Notes under the pieces: generated by a model | Seen by the model: the letters and a program-made list of their open reading frames with translations, nothing else | Told to the model about the DNA's origin: nothing | Databases searched by the model: none | Part shown: one piece after another, positions 42,431-54,480 of the stretch | How positions within the stretch are numbered: the stretch's first letter is position 1 | Layout of the letters: each line of letters starts with the position of its first letter | NCBI GenBank assembly: GCA_023105745.1 | Contig: JALGQZ010000009.1 | Coordinates: forward strand, 33,160,409 to 33,224,408 | Origin: Austropuccinia psidii | Lineage: Eukaryota > Basidiomycota > Pucciniomycetes > Pucciniales > Sphaerophragmiaceae | Length of the DNA: 64,000 nt | Direction of reading: 5' to 3' | Translations under genes and position numbers: made by a program

Positions 42431-43366
42431 CAAGTTAAAGAAAGCTATAAAATGGATAAAAATTGCCATATCTTATGCCAACTTCTAATGAAAGACTGTA
42501 AAGACCCATCACTTTCATCAAAACTAGATGAAATATGGAAAAAAGCCTATGATGAAAGAAGGTTCCACCTCCTTGATGGAATCCTTTACCATAGAACTAA
42601 ACATACATGTGTTATGGCTTTAGCATATAGAACTCTAATAAACACCATACTACATTAATGTCATGATAGTGTTGCAGCTGCACATCTCTCAGAAGACAGA
42701 ACACTAAAAAGGGTAAAAACCTGCTCTTGGTGGCCAAATTGGAAGAAAGATGTTGCAGAATACTTCCAAACCTGTGACAGATGCCAAAAAGCAAACAGAG
42801 CCGCAGGTAAGAAATTTGTAATTATGATCCAAATCCAAGAACCAAAATGCCCTTGGGAAATAGTTCATATGGATTGGGTAACAGCATCACCTCCAGGAGG
42901 AGACAGAAGTTACAATGCTTTCCTAGTATTAGTTGACAGATGTAGCAAAACCTCAATGTTCTTGCTATGTCACAAGGATGACACAGCTATTGATACAGCC
43001 ATAATGATATGGAATAAAGTTACTAGCCACATAAGTGTATTCCAAAACATCATAAGTGATAGAGACCCAAAATTCACTTCAGAATTATGGAAAAACCTCC
43101 ATACCCTTTTTGGAACAAAACTATCATTCTCAACGGCTTACCACCCCCAAACTGATGGGCTAGCAGAAAGAATGATACAGACATTAGAAGACATGATCAG
43201 AAGATTCTGTGCTTATGGCCTATAATTCAAAGATTCTGATGGTTTAACCCATGATTGGTGTACATTAATACCAGCTCTTGAACTGGCATATAAAACATCA
43301 ATCCATTCTTCAACTCACAAGCCACCTGCAATTCTAGAAAAAGGCTGGAATCCAAGACTCCCTTAT
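42431..43366 (+). pseudogene. pol: B-plus integrase, N-terminal and core
   Basis: Zinc region: CHDSVAAAHLSEDRT...CQTCDRCQKAN (stop before it at 42656-42658). Core: [71 protein letters not shown] and E are present. A TAA follows at 43223-43225. It is split at 43366 by a solo LTR; CTTAT at 43362-43366 is the target copy. Confidence 0.87.
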
Positions 43367-45290
43367 TGTGAGCCTTGAGGTATATTTTACATACCCAAAT
43401 AAGCCACAATTATCTTAAAAAGAAATTTTGAATTATGCATAACTCATAAGTCATGCATATATCCAAAATTCATCATTTTTGATTTCAGAAAAGATGAATA
43501 ACTTTTTATTGAGTAAGTAAGTCCATGGATTTAAGGCCAGATTTGGATTCTACACAAAAATGCACCTAGGGTAGCTCCATAGAGTTAATAAGCTCAAATT
43601 AACTCTATGAGGTGGTAAAATGGAAAATACTTCAATACCACATCATCAATACCACATAAAAGATCCGTGAAAATTTTTGTTTTTCTTAATTTCATGCCAA
43701 AATAATGGGAATGTGAGAAATCCCATGTTACATATACAGTAAGAATAGTGTTTTGCATGTTTCGAGCACTTAATATCATTGTATTCTTACATGGACCTTT
43801 GGTACACCCATAGTGGATATCTCACTTGAAGCTTAAATTTCTATTTTGACATAAAAAATAAGCAAGGGGGACAAAAGACATCAAAGAGAGCCAGGGTACC
43901 CTGCTTCTGAGGTCTCAGAGGCGTGGACAGCTCCAAAACTTTGATCCATGGCTGATCTTGGCCTAATTGGTAAACTAAAATCTTTTGGGAACTTGGTTAC
44001 CATGTTACAACTACTGTAAATCTTAAGAAAATAGCAAATAACCTGCTATTTTGACGTGCCAAGGAGGTAAAAACCTATTAGACTCCTCTAACCATGTCAA
44101 TTCTTAATGACTTTCCATGGATAAACCCCAAAAGAGTAATTAAAACCCTCTTTGGACTTGTATCCATTGATTTACCTCATAGCAACCAGTGAAACACTGA
44201 TATTTGCAATTCTACGTAGAAATGATGTAAAAACTTCAAAGAATTCATTAAAAATACAATTCTCAATGAATCTTTCTGAAATGTTCAGGACCAATGGAGA
44301 ACTGTATTATCTATGGTACAACCAAAAAGAATTACAGTTTTACTAGTAAAATTCAAAGTTTTACTTACAGTCCATTTTTGACTATTCTATGTGAAACACT
44401 GAATCTTCAAAAATTCACAGTAATTACATCCTACGATCAAATTGGCAATAACATTGATACCTTTGAGAAATAAATGATTATTTTGGAATAAAAGAACATT
44501 TACAGATGTTACTCCTTTTATTCTTAAACATATTGGGGTTGGTAGTCACGTAAAAGCATCAATTAAGTAATTATGATAATCTTATGTGACAACAGATGAT
44601 GCAATCAATAATCCAAAAAGGTTTATTGTTTTCTCACTCACTGGTTTTTCATTTTGCTCCATGGCATGCCTCTGTGAGCTGTTGTTGACTTAAAAGAGGC
44701 CTCCTCTTGCTGTTTTTTCCACATCATCATCTTATTATTCATTTAAACCCTTATTACCAACAAGTAAGTATTAGTAAAGCTATTCTTAAGTGGTTTAAAT
44801 CTTTCAAAATCAATCAGAAAGACATGAAATAATAGAGTACAGCTATATATCATTGTAATACTGTTATAAATACATTTTGATCCCTTAAATCCACAATTCT
44901 ACGTCAAATCTCTCTACTTTATCTTTCAATAAGTTCTTTGGAATATTAGTGAGTGATTTATCTTTAATTCTTAAAGTTTTTCTCTAAAATTAGTTTTCTT
45001 CAAGAATTACCATTATAATTATTCTTGCAAAAGATAATTATATATTAAAATAATTTTTATTATTTTAACAAAAGAAGTTATTATTATTAAAATCTTCTTG
45101 TAATTGATTCTTGTAGACAATTACTTGCTCACTGTTAAAATCACTAGTAGTGTTTAACACATGAAAGAAATAATTTTCAATTATTTAATTGTGGTTATAA
45201 TAATATTTTTATTATTATATTTCATAAGAACAGACATAGTACTGTAGATTAATAGTAATATTATCATCAGTTTCATAGTCACATCTTACA
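43367..45290 (+). repeat. Solo family-B LTR in B-plus integrase (1924 bp)
   Basis: TGTGAGCCTTGAGGTATATTT to CATAGTCACATCTTACA, flanked by a perfect TSD CTTAT (43362-43366 and 45291-45295). The pol frame rejoins exactly across it (RLPY/DTLKKDLVDIHPT). Confidence 0.95.
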
Positions 45291-45893
45291 CTTATGATAC
45301 CCTCAAAAAGGACTTAGTGGATATACACCCAACAGCAAGTAGCTTCAAGTTAATGCTTGGCAAAGCAAGACAACATGCGAACAGATGTATCCAAGATTCT
45401 TTCAAGTGTGAAAAAGAAAGATAGGATAAAAGTCATAAACCACCTGACTTCAAAATAGGAGACTTGGTCCTAGTGTCAACCCTAAATTCCAATAATATAA
45501 AAGTCCCAAGGAAATTGAAAGATTCCTTTGCAGGACCATTTATGATAAAAGCACTACATGGACCTAATGCTGTGCAATTAGAGCTCACAGGTGAACTAAT
45601 GAACAAACACCCAGCTATCCCTGTAAGTCTGATAAAATCTTACAGCTCAAGTGACTAGGAATTATTTCCACTAATAAATAAACCCCCACTTGAAATACCT
45701 CCTTTAGAGGAAGGAGAAGAAAAGAAAATTGTAAGTCCTTAAAGAAAGAAGGACAAAAAACAAAAAAGAAAGGGAATACCTTGTAAGTTATATAAATCTA
45801 ACTCAAGAAGATAAATGGCTACTTGAGAAGGATATAACAAATACTGATAAACTATTAAGAAGGTTCAGGCATGAAAGAAAGCCTAAAGAATAG
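45291..45893 (+). pseudogene. pol: B-plus integrase C-terminus and chromodomain-like tail
   Basis: DTLKKDLVDIHPTASSFK, then a stop, VLVSTLNSNNIKVPRKLKDS, GPFMIKALHGPNAVQLELTGE and HPAIPVSLIKSY. The tail (45774-45893) reads EYLVSYINLTQEDKWLLEKD with its Trp kept, then LLRRFRHERKPKE and the natural TAG stop. Stops and shifts lie between 45656 and 45774. Confidence 0.82.
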
Positions 45894-46000
45894 AAAAAGC
45901 AAGCATTATTAAGCTTCAAGACTAACAAACTCTATTGAAGAGGTAGGAAAGTGGATGATACCCTAATTAACTATATCAGATTGTGGTACAATCTTTTTTT

Positions 46001-46011
46001 GTGGTAGGGAA
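46001..46011 (+). promoter_or_regulatory. Polypurine tract of B-plus
   Basis: GTGGTAGGGAA directly precedes the 3' LTR (TGTGAGCC). Confidence 0.7.
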
Positions 46012-47550
46012 TGTGAGCCTTTGAGATATTACCACATATCCAAAAAGGTCACAGCAAATTTCTGTAATAATTATCTCAAAGGCTAGTAAAGATACCATAA
46101 ATAAGTACAAAATCTGATTTAACTCACAATCTAATGAGTAAAGATTTGCAACAAATTACACCATTAGACTCACAATGGTAAAATACACATATTTCATTTT
46201 TAGGGCATATCTGAAAAGTAAATAATTGCTGAAGTATAAATAATAATACCTTAAAAAAGGTATAAAACCTTATTTAGCTCAGAAACCAATGAAACAGAAT
46301 GTGAAATAAATTGTACCATTGGATTCTACATACAAATCCACATATAAAAAAATTATCAAGCTATTCTTTAAGGTCAATAATTAAGGTATTAAGCTGAATA
46401 TATGCACTTTTTTGGTCAATGCATATATTCATGGTTTTTAGCTAATATCTCTTGAAATATACAAGATAGAGAGTTAAACCAAAAAGAAAGTCACCACATA
46501 ATTATTTTAAGAACACAGATAGGAGCTTTGTTTCACAAGCTATAAACAAGGTTAAAACTTGTAATGGATTATTGATCAAAATCATTGGAGCTGTTGACCA
46601 CTTTGTTGTGAAAGTGGTCCAAACTTAAAAAGAAGGAGACAGTCAGATTCTACTAGTTCACACGTGAGGAATGACGTAATTCTTATTATAATATTCAAGG
46701 TATAGCCCCTTGAAATCATGGTTTGAAGTTTAAAATATTAAATTTCAACAGAAAAGATGAGTTACAAGAACAATAATCAAAAATAGAGTTTTGATTATGT
46801 AATGAAATCCGCTTGGCAGTTTAATAAGGAAATTCCAAGCTATCAGAATTCAATCTCAGAATAGCTGTAGTGTGTATAGCTTGAGAGTTATTAATGATAA
46901 AAGTTTAAGCTTAAATTTGATCATTTATGATCACTCACAGTAATTGTATTCAAGTTTAACAGCTATATAAGTGATAAAACTGGTGAATACTATTAGATTA
47001 TGATTAATACTAATACAATTTACAAATTTTAGGCTTCTGCCAAGCCTATTATGCCATCAAACTTAGAGTTATAGTGATAACTCTAAATAATGGCGTAATT
47101 ATGAGATAAGATGGTTTGATCATGATGTAATCATCACTAAACCTTAAAATACTGATCATTTCCAGTGGATACCATCAGTACAAGTCTACTAGAAGCTTAC
47201 TGGACTCTGAAAGGGAGGTATTTACTATAAATAGAGCTCTTATTACTCTATTTTCCCCTCAGATGAATCAAAATATTCAAAAAATTAAACCAAATGTAAA
47301 AGTCTTTATTCTATATATATTAATCTTTTATATCAGTATAGACCAAAGATAATCTTTATTATAATAATCATTTTTGATGTGATTAATTAAATTGTTCTGC
47401 ATTTTTGTCATAATTCTCTTAAAGATCTCAAATTCATGTAAAATCAAGAAAATCTGTAATTTCTCTTATTTTTTATTGTAAATACAATTTAAATAAGTTG
47501 TATTTCTATTATTTAGAATAAACTTATTCAATATTATTATACTAGATGTT

Positions 47551-49073
47551 TGGCACAGGGGCTCTTGGACATAAAAACAAGAGTGGCCTGGCACTTAGCA
47601 ATCAGGGAACTCACTTGGAAGACTCCAAAAGAATAAAGAAGATAAAAATAAAGAATTTAATTTCTCTAAGAAGAATGCAACTACAAGGATGAGATGCAAT
47701 AAGAGAAATGACAAGCCAAATGGCAAAAGAGCCAACCAAGTAAGTCCTTAATCACTGTTTCAACCTGCCAAGATGAACAATGGAATTAGTAAGGATATGA
47801 CCACCAAATATCCATTGACAAACAAAGAAAGAAAAGAGAAAAGGTGCTAAATGACTTACTTAATAATATCAGTATTCACTTAAAAAAAGTCATAAGATAA
47901 ATGAAGATAAAATAACATCAGAACATATTAATTAGCTGGGGGAAAAATCCCCCAGGGTAAAAGGAGGCTGGTATATGTGAAAAGCTGAGAGCTTGGCTCC
48001 TTCAGGCTGACAGCTGGTCTGTATTGAATCCTTGAAGCTGTATTGACAGCATGATGAAGTGTATACCTTGCCAGATTGGGAAATGGACTGTGTTGAATGA
48101 TTTTCCCATGATGTATGATTGAAATACAGGTCTTGATGAATCCAGACTGTATTGAAATGAATATGGTTGCCAAGCTGGATTGATGGAGCATTGACACTTG
48201 AAAAACTGTTTGGAACTGCCTCTTGAATACACCTTGGGAATGAATTGACAGTATTCCCTTGGAGGGAATACTTGAAGTGAGAAGACTCAATGAATTCCTG
48301 ATGGCGTCATTGGTCTTTGAGAAATTACACCTGCACTTGAGCCTTGATGGGTCCTCTGGATGACATGACACTTGGGTGACTTATGGAATGTTGAATTACC
48401 CCTCTGATATTGACACAATTGAATTTCTGGTGAAAAAGGCTGCAGAATGGTGTATAACACCATTTATGACAATTTGAGTTGCTGAAGGGTGGGAGTGGCT
48501 AAAGGTCTTTGTGAGTGAAGATTGGGTTTTGGGTGACTTCAAAGGTGAAAAGGTGTTTCTAGGTGTATTGGCCAATTTTGAGCTTCTGGACAAATACAGC
48601 TTATACAGCTTTAAAGCTGTATTTGCGCAAAGTGCGCAAAAATGTGCAAAATGTGCAAAAGTGCACAAAATGCACAAAACTGGAAATTAAGCCCCAAAGG
48701 CCTGATATGGCCTTTTGGACATATTTCCCATAATACATGGGCAAATGGCATATACAGCTGAATACAGCAAAACTGCGCAAAATGCGCAAAACTGTATTTA
48801 AATCTTAAAAATTCCAATACAGGCTTTTGGGCTGTATTTTCCCTGTTGACTGGGAAAAACCTGAAAGTGCCCAAAAGCAGAGAATGGCCTGGAAAGGCCT
48901 TATGATAGTGAAGGGGCCAGGTTGGCCCCAGGAGTGAAATGACCATAAAAGGCCAGAAAAGATGAGAGGGCCAATTTGGCCAGTAATTATGGATATGGCC
49001 AAATTGCCATAAGATTAATATGGCACTGATATGCCATATGGAGTCCAGGAGGGTACTTGCCATGGTTGTGACA
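47551..49073 (-). repeat. Solo D LTR (1523 bp)
   Basis: TGGCACAGGGGCTCTTGG to CATGGTTGTGACA, the full length of 789-2304. Flanks are atgtt (47546-47550) and gtgtt (49074-49078), a target duplication with one mismatch. It retains the G5/C5 hairpin (about 47936-47955), the TATA-like box and a decayed TGCGCA array. Confidence 0.9.
48624..48676. repeat. Decayed TGCGCA array in solo D LTR
   Basis: Two TGCGCA are followed by TGTGCA twice, then TGCACA twice at similar spacing; two more TGCGCA are at about 48776-48788. TGTGCA and TGCACA are the two products of deamination of the CpG in TGCGCA. Confidence 0.8.
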
Positions 49074-49466
49074 GTGTTAAAAAGTAGGTTATTTTCTCTT
49101 ATTATAATAATTTTCTCTCTATTATTGCTTTAATAATCGTTTAATTAATATGAATAGTATTTATATTAATTTATAGCTTTAATATTAGTAATATTATTGT
49201 TATTAATTGTTTTTATCAATAAAAGACAATTTTTTACACCTTTATTATTTGTTGGTAACACTAATAAAGTGCTTTTAAATATATAAATTATTATATATTA
49301 ATAAATTTATTTATTCAATAATATAATTATTTTTACACCTTAATTGTAATAATTCTCTATTATTATAATTACTTTTATCTTATTTAATTTATCTATAAGG
49401 ACATTCAGAGTACAATAGGTAAAATATTAGTAATTTTTACTTATTGTTTCATAGTAAAACCATACA

Positions 49467-50140
49467 ATGTTAAAGTCTTCTTTAAAAGTATCAATTGTTT
49501 TCATATATTCCATATAATTATATTCTCCTTCACCACTAAAAGTTGGCCATTCCTCTAATTTTGGAATTTCTTCAAAATTACAAGCAGTTTCCAATTCTGC
49601 ATTACTTGGTATTGTATGATGTAAATGATTGTTCACGTTCAGCACATTTCTGTCAATAATTGGTGTGGACTGTTTTGGAAATTCATTCTTCAGTGATATA
49701 TTATTAATACTTTATTGAATATCTTCTTTCATTTGAAGTCTTTCTTTATCACTTTCTTCCAATTGTTCTTGTAAAAGAGATGCATTGTGACCAGTTGAAT
49801 TTTCCAAGTTCTGGACTTGTATTCTTAATTCTCTTAATTTTTTAGTAATAAAAGAAATAGAATTGTAATCTGGTTGGTTGAGTAAGATAACTTTACACTC
49901 AATTTTTGCACAAATTTGTGTCAAAGACAAAATATTGGCTTTATTAACACTTTCTAGACCAATAATGGACTTTTGTGACTCTTTTACTTGTAAAATCTCT
50001 CTACCCAACTTTTTTTGGATATACTTAGAATTGTTTAGCTTTGCTAAAATTTCTTTATTACAAGTGTCAAGATTATTTATAAGCTTTAAAAGGTCTGTTT
50101 CTTTGGAAAGGATTGGTTCATTCTTTCCTCCTCCTTGTTT
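49467..50140 (-). pseudogene. gag: B-left gag-2, N-terminal part
   Basis: Frame 49712-50140 has SKETDLLKLINNLDTCNKEI, NILSLTQICAKIECK and LRELRIQVQNLENS, a coiled-coil protein like gag-2 of A. After a stop at 49712 the frame 49467-49645 has IPKLEEWPTFSGEGEYNYME, FKEDFN, the start of capsid, cut by B-plus. The frame 49712-50317 shows that gag-2 is open upstream through the end of gag-1. Confidence 0.72.
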
Positions 50141-51010
50141 TTGAATTCCATCAGATTTCTTGCCATATTGAACACATTTTCCATGGCTGTCTTCTCTTTC
50201 TTGGGAATTCTGTAGTTCTGTGGGTAAGGCTTGTTCCAATTGGGCTTTCCCTTTCCCTTTGCCTTTTTTCTTGCCCTTCTGATTGTTCTTTGGGGGTTGC
50301 TTGCCCTTGTTTACCACTTTTTAAGCCTCGGGGAGCTTCCACTGAGCTGTTGTCCTTTCCTTGGGCCAACTTCTTCTTCTGGTCCTCTGACAACATGCTT
50401 TGGCTTTTAAACCAAGATTTTATCTGTTGGACTTGTCCTTTGCAAGAAATGGGTGTCCAACCATTCAGAAGATCCTTTGTCTTTTCTGGGCCCATGAAGT
50501 TCTTCACTTGAATATATGAGTTCATTGTACCTATATGAATACTTGGCAGAAGCTCCCACTCCTGCTTCTTTGCCACCATAAACCAGTTCTTGTATTGAGA
50601 CTGCTATATTTCTATTGTTTCCTGTTGGAAATAATTCACGTCTGACAGCAGGAATAGCAGTTATGTCAGCCTCTGGACACTCAATAAAAGTGTCAAAGGT
50701 TCCAGCTAACCTTTGGGAACTGGTGGAAGTTCTGGTATCTTTCATTTTTCACTCTCCTCTGGGCTGACAATCTTGTCTTTGGATTTATGAATTGAATGTC
50801 CTGGTCCAGATCCATTTGATTGGATAGAGTAGTTACTTTCACTTCTAGTGGGAGTCATTTTACGTCAATTGAAAGAAAAATGGACTCAGAAATCGATTGA
50901 ATCAACCTTCTGGACCTTTAAAGGGTTGTTTGGTAATTAAACCCCTTGGTTCTGGGCTGGCTTGCATCTCAATACTAGACTCTGAAGAACTTTGCCTGGT
51001 AGATGACACA
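50100..51010 (-). pseudogene. gag: B-left gag-1 with leader exon and 71-nt intron
   Basis: Leader exon (50916-51010) ends SSIEMQASPEPRGLITKQPF. Intron 50845-50915 begins GTCCAG and ends CACTAG; phase 1. The next exon shows NQMDLDQDIQF, matching B-right and B-plus. The body has KNWFMVAKKQEWELLPSIHI, DLLNGWTPIS and, in a third register, AMENVFNMARNLMEFKNKEE, ending at about 50107. Several shifts separate these blocks. ATG 50856-50858 in the intron opens a second frame (TRSESNYSIQSNGSGPG). Confidence 0.62.
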
Positions 51011-51526
51011 AGAGAAAAATTAAAAAATAAAAGTTATTCTATTCAAAAACAGCTTATAAAATCAGATTATTGGATAAATCTGTTTCAATGTAATTTAAGG
51101 CAAATTACATCAAAAATAAAGAAAATGTCTAAACAGTTAAGAAAAATGCTTTTAAGTAAATATCTTTAACTTTTTTAAATTTTTTATTTCAGCTTATATT
51201 TTCTTTCAAGGAATAATAATTATGTGATTAATAAGTTATTAATCAAAATTGTATTATTATTCACTTTATACTACAATAACTTAAAGAATAAATTTCAAGT
51301 CTGTGATGTGAAAAAAGCCACTAGTTAGACAAGAGAAATTTATTCCAAATCAATGAATATTATATTTTTTCAAACAATATTCTTAAGAAAAAATAACTTT
51401 ATTAATATTATAAATATTATTTATAAGGGATAAGTCCCAAAAGATCTAAAATTGAAGTAAATATGGCAATTTTACATAAAAAAGGGGTAAAAGAAGGTCT
51501 AGAATATGCCTTATGTCCCAAAAGTT

Positions 51527-51551
51527 GGTTCAAATCACGGCCAGGCCCCCA
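51527..51551 (-). promoter_or_regulatory. Extended primer-binding site of B-left, tRNA 3'-end-like
   Basis: The plus strand reads ggttcaaatcacggccaggc and then cccca. Counted from the LTR side it has CCA, one discriminator base, 7 nt, 5 nt, the 7-nt loop TTCAAAT and a closing GG. That is the exact spacing of acceptor, T-stem and T-loop of a tRNA 3' end. The upstream bases do not form a T-stem, so it is not a tRNA gene. Confidence 0.65.
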
Positions 51552-51553
51552 AA

Positions 51554-52752
51554 TGTGAGGTTTTTCTATAAAAATCTTGATAATAGTAGCAATATAAAGA
51601 GTAGTATGACTTTCCTTATAGGAGAATATAATATAATAAAATATTATGACCACAAATATATATAACTATTGAAAATAATCATATTAAAAAAGAAATTTAA
51701 TTATCATTATATAATTCAATAATAATAAAAATCTTAATAATTATAATAAATTATAATTATTATATTATTTTTATAGTCACTGAAAATTATAACAATAAGA
51801 AGTGTAAAGCTCTTAATGAGACAATTACACATGGAAAATATGAATATTCAACCACTTATAAATGATATAAATATTATTTATAAAGAAGCTATCACACACA
51901 CTGTGCAGAAATAGATCTTATAGAAAAATTCTATATAAAAAAATATAGAACTTCAGAGAAAAACTTACTTATACTATATATTTAATACAACAAGTTGATT
52001 ACCACAGTTATTATATAAAATAATTATTATAAGTTAAAAGAATGCCAAAAATTAATATGTTAAAGATAAAACAACTTTTTATAATAAGAATATGATTTGA
52101 AGATTTTTTAAGAGGAATTTGTGGATTTTAAAAGATATTTAAGATGATAATTTTATAAAATAAAATATATTATTGGTGATTAAAACAATAATCTGAATTC
52201 TATGATTTCAATTCCTTAATTTAAGATTAATAAAGAATAAAGTAACTTAATAACTACCTCAATAATAAGATTTTATATGTAATAGAACTTTACCTGTTTA
52301 AATGTCTAATATAATTGGATTTATAATGAATAATGGACCCAAACAGTGATGAATAGACTCTTTTTATGTCTTCAGAGCAGCTCTCATGATTCATAGGATT
52401 TCTCACATTCCCATTCTTTTGGAATGAAATTTAGAAAAACAAAAATCTTCACAATTCTTCTATGTGGTATTAATGATGTGGTATTGAATTATTTTCCATA
52501 CTACCACCTCATAGAGTTAATTTAAGCTTATTAACTCTATGGAGCTACCCTAGGTGAATTTTTGTGTAGAATCCAAATCTGGTATTAAATTCATGGATTT
52601 ACTTACTCAAAAAAACGTTATTCATCTTTTCTGAAAGAAAAAATGATTAATTATGAATATATGCATGACTTATGGGTTATGCATTGTTTAGAATTTATTT
52701 TGAAAATAATTTTGGCCTATTTGGGTATATAAAATAGACCTCAAGGCTCACA
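51554..52752 (-). repeat. Hybrid or deleted LTR joining B-left and B-right (1199 bp)
   Basis: Left end TGTGAGGTTTTTC follows the B-left PBS, so it is a 5' LTR start. Right end CCTCAAGGCTCACA is followed by the PPT of B-right, so it is a 3' LTR end. It is about 0.7 kb shorter than other B LTRs. The right 0.4 kb aligns well with the end of 59095-60997; the left part aligns poorly. Recombination between two LTRs, or a deletion spanning their border, fits. Confidence 0.65.
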
Positions 52753-52765
52753 TTCCCTCCAACCA
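52753..52765 (-). promoter_or_regulatory. Polypurine tract of B-right
   Basis: On minus GGTTGGAGGGAA lies directly before the LTR start TGTGAGCC. Confidence 0.75.
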
Positions 52766-52879
52766 AAAAAGAAAATTGTACTATAATTTTATTAATGATA
52801 TTATAAAGAAATAGGCCTGAAAGGGGGCTAATGTCCACTTTCCAACCTCTTTTAATTACTCTGAACAATTAATTTAAAT

Positions 52880-53540
52880 CACATTGATAGACATATTCAG
52901 GCTTGTGGCCTTCTTTCATGTCTAAATCTTCTCAAGAGTGTATCTGATTCAGGTATTTCTGATTCTCCCAGCCATTCATCTTCAAGTACTGGATTTCTAT
53001 ATCTGACAAGATATTATCTTTGATTTTTACCCCTAAGTCTCATTTATTTAATGACTTTCTTTATCTTGTTGTCTTAACTCTGTTCCACTGGAGGTACAGC
53101 TAAAGGAGTTGTGTTCCTTAAAGGAAACAATTCTTTGTTGGCTGGTTAATAATGTCTTATCAAGATGACTAGAAAGTTGGGTGTTTATTTTCTAATTCAC
53201 CACTCAATTCCACTTGAACTGCATTTGTTCCATGTAAGGCAACAATAAAAACCAGGTCCCACATAAGAATCTTTGAGTTTCTTTGGGTCTTTGATATTAT
53301 TGAAATTCAAGGTTGAAACTAGAACTAAGTTCCCTAATTTGAAGTCTGGTACTCTATGACTCTTATCCCACTTCTGTTTTGCATGGTCAAAAGCATAATT
53401 CATGCTTTGTTTTCCATGGTGTTTCACTTTATAAAGCATAACTTTGAAACTAGAAGCTGTAGGATGGATTTCAATTAAGTATTTCCTCAGGGTGTCTTCT
53501 GGGAGTCTTGGATTCCATCCTTTTTCTAACATAGCAGGAG
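52880..53540 (-). pseudogene. pol: B-right integrase C-terminus and chromodomain-like tail
   Basis: 53197-53532 is open: [67 protein letters not shown], then a shift. Remnants of the tail follow: ELENKHPTF-like, and DEWLGESEI with LLRRF near 52910-53000. Damaged by at least three shifts. Confidence 0.78.
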
Positions 53541-54480
53541 TCTTACCTGTGGAAGAATGGACTTATGTATTATATTCCAATTATAATGCTGGTGCTAGAG
53601 TTAACCAGTAATGGGTAAATCCATCTGAGTCTTTGAATTCTGATCCATAAGCACAGACTATCCTGATCATTTCCTCTAAAGTTTGAATCATTCTTTCTGC
53701 TAGCCCATCAGTTTGAGGGTGATATACTGTAGAAAATGATAACTTGGTCCCAAACAATCTTTGCAGATTTGAATTTGGAATCTCTATCACTTATAATATT
53801 GCTAAATAACCCTTCATGAGAAATAACTCTATCCCATATAAGAAAAGCTGTATCCATAGCCGTTTCATCTTTATGACTTGGTAAGAATATGGGTGTTTTG
53901 CTATATCTATCTACAATTACTAAATAAGAATTATAACTTCTGTCACCACTTGGAGGTAGTTCTGTGACCCAATCCTGGTGAGCAACTTCCCAAAGTTATT
54001 TTGGTTCTTGCGTATGAATCATAAGTCCAAATGTTTTGCCTGTACTCCTGTTTGCTTTTTGGAATCTTTCTCAGGTGTGGCAATATTCAATGGTTTCTTT
54101 TCTCCAAGATGGCCACCATGCACAGTTTTTCACTTTTCCAAATTTTCTGTCTTCTGAAAGGTGTCCAGAGTAGATGCTATCATGAAATTAAGGAAGGATT
54201 GTATTGATAAGTAATCTACTGCATAATGTCATTACACAGGAATTTTTGGTCCTGTGGTAGATTATGCTGTAAAACAAGTGAAATTTTCCCTCAGAATAGG
54301 AGGTTTTCCATACTTCATCTAATGAACTAACCAAAGATGTATCTTTGCAGTCTTTATCTAGTAAGGATGTCAAGATATGGCAAATTTTGTCCTGCTTATC
54401 AGATTGTCTGACTTCCTCAAAGAATTCAGTCCCAATATTGGTTATGTTAATGCCTTCAATTAGAATCTGTGGTTATTCTT
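53541..54480 (-). pseudogene. pol: B-right integrase zinc region and core
   Basis: Zinc region near 54050-54190 has lost Cys (CHT.ERFQK). The core shows [36 protein letters not shown], then [21 protein letters not shown] and [16 protein letters not shown] (53581-53790). About 20 codons around the second Asp are altered by an internal loss at 53790. 54188-54373 has DKDCKDTSLVSSLDEVWKTS. Confidence 0.78.

Larger units (their letters stand above)
38164..49466 (+). mobile_element. B-plus: family-B element, 5' end outside the window
   Basis: The internal region starts at 38164 in the gag intron, where A-outer inserted, and runs through gag, pol and PPT to the 3' LTR (46012-49466). The right edge at 49466/49467 interrupts the gag-2 frame of B-left, with expected TSD ATGTT (49467-49471). 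It contains a solo B LTR in integrase (43367-45290) and a solo D LTR in its 3' LTR (47551-49073). Many stops and shifts make it a dead copy. Confidence 0.85.
46012..49466 (+). repeat. 3' LTR of B-plus, interrupted by a solo D LTR
   Basis: 46012-47550 plus 49079-49466 give about 1.93 kb, the size of other B LTRs. It starts TGTGAGCCTTTGAGATATT and ends CATAGTAAAACCATACA. A 13-bp inverted repeat of its first bases lies at 46016-46028 and 46072-46084. It is a diverged subfamily: only the termini resemble the other B LTRs closely. Confidence 0.8.
49467..51553 (-). mobile_element. B-left: partial family-B element (gag only)
   Basis: Gag on minus, then PBS (51527-51551) and an LTR from 51554. It is cut within gag-2 at 49467 by B-plus (TSD ATGTT 49467-49471); its pol and 3' LTR must lie left of the window. 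Its LTR merges with that of B-right. Confidence 0.78.

Noticed and set aside
51527..51551. tRNA gene
   Set aside because: Only the 3' third of a tRNA is present, next to an LTR; no anticodon or D arm and no T-stem partner.
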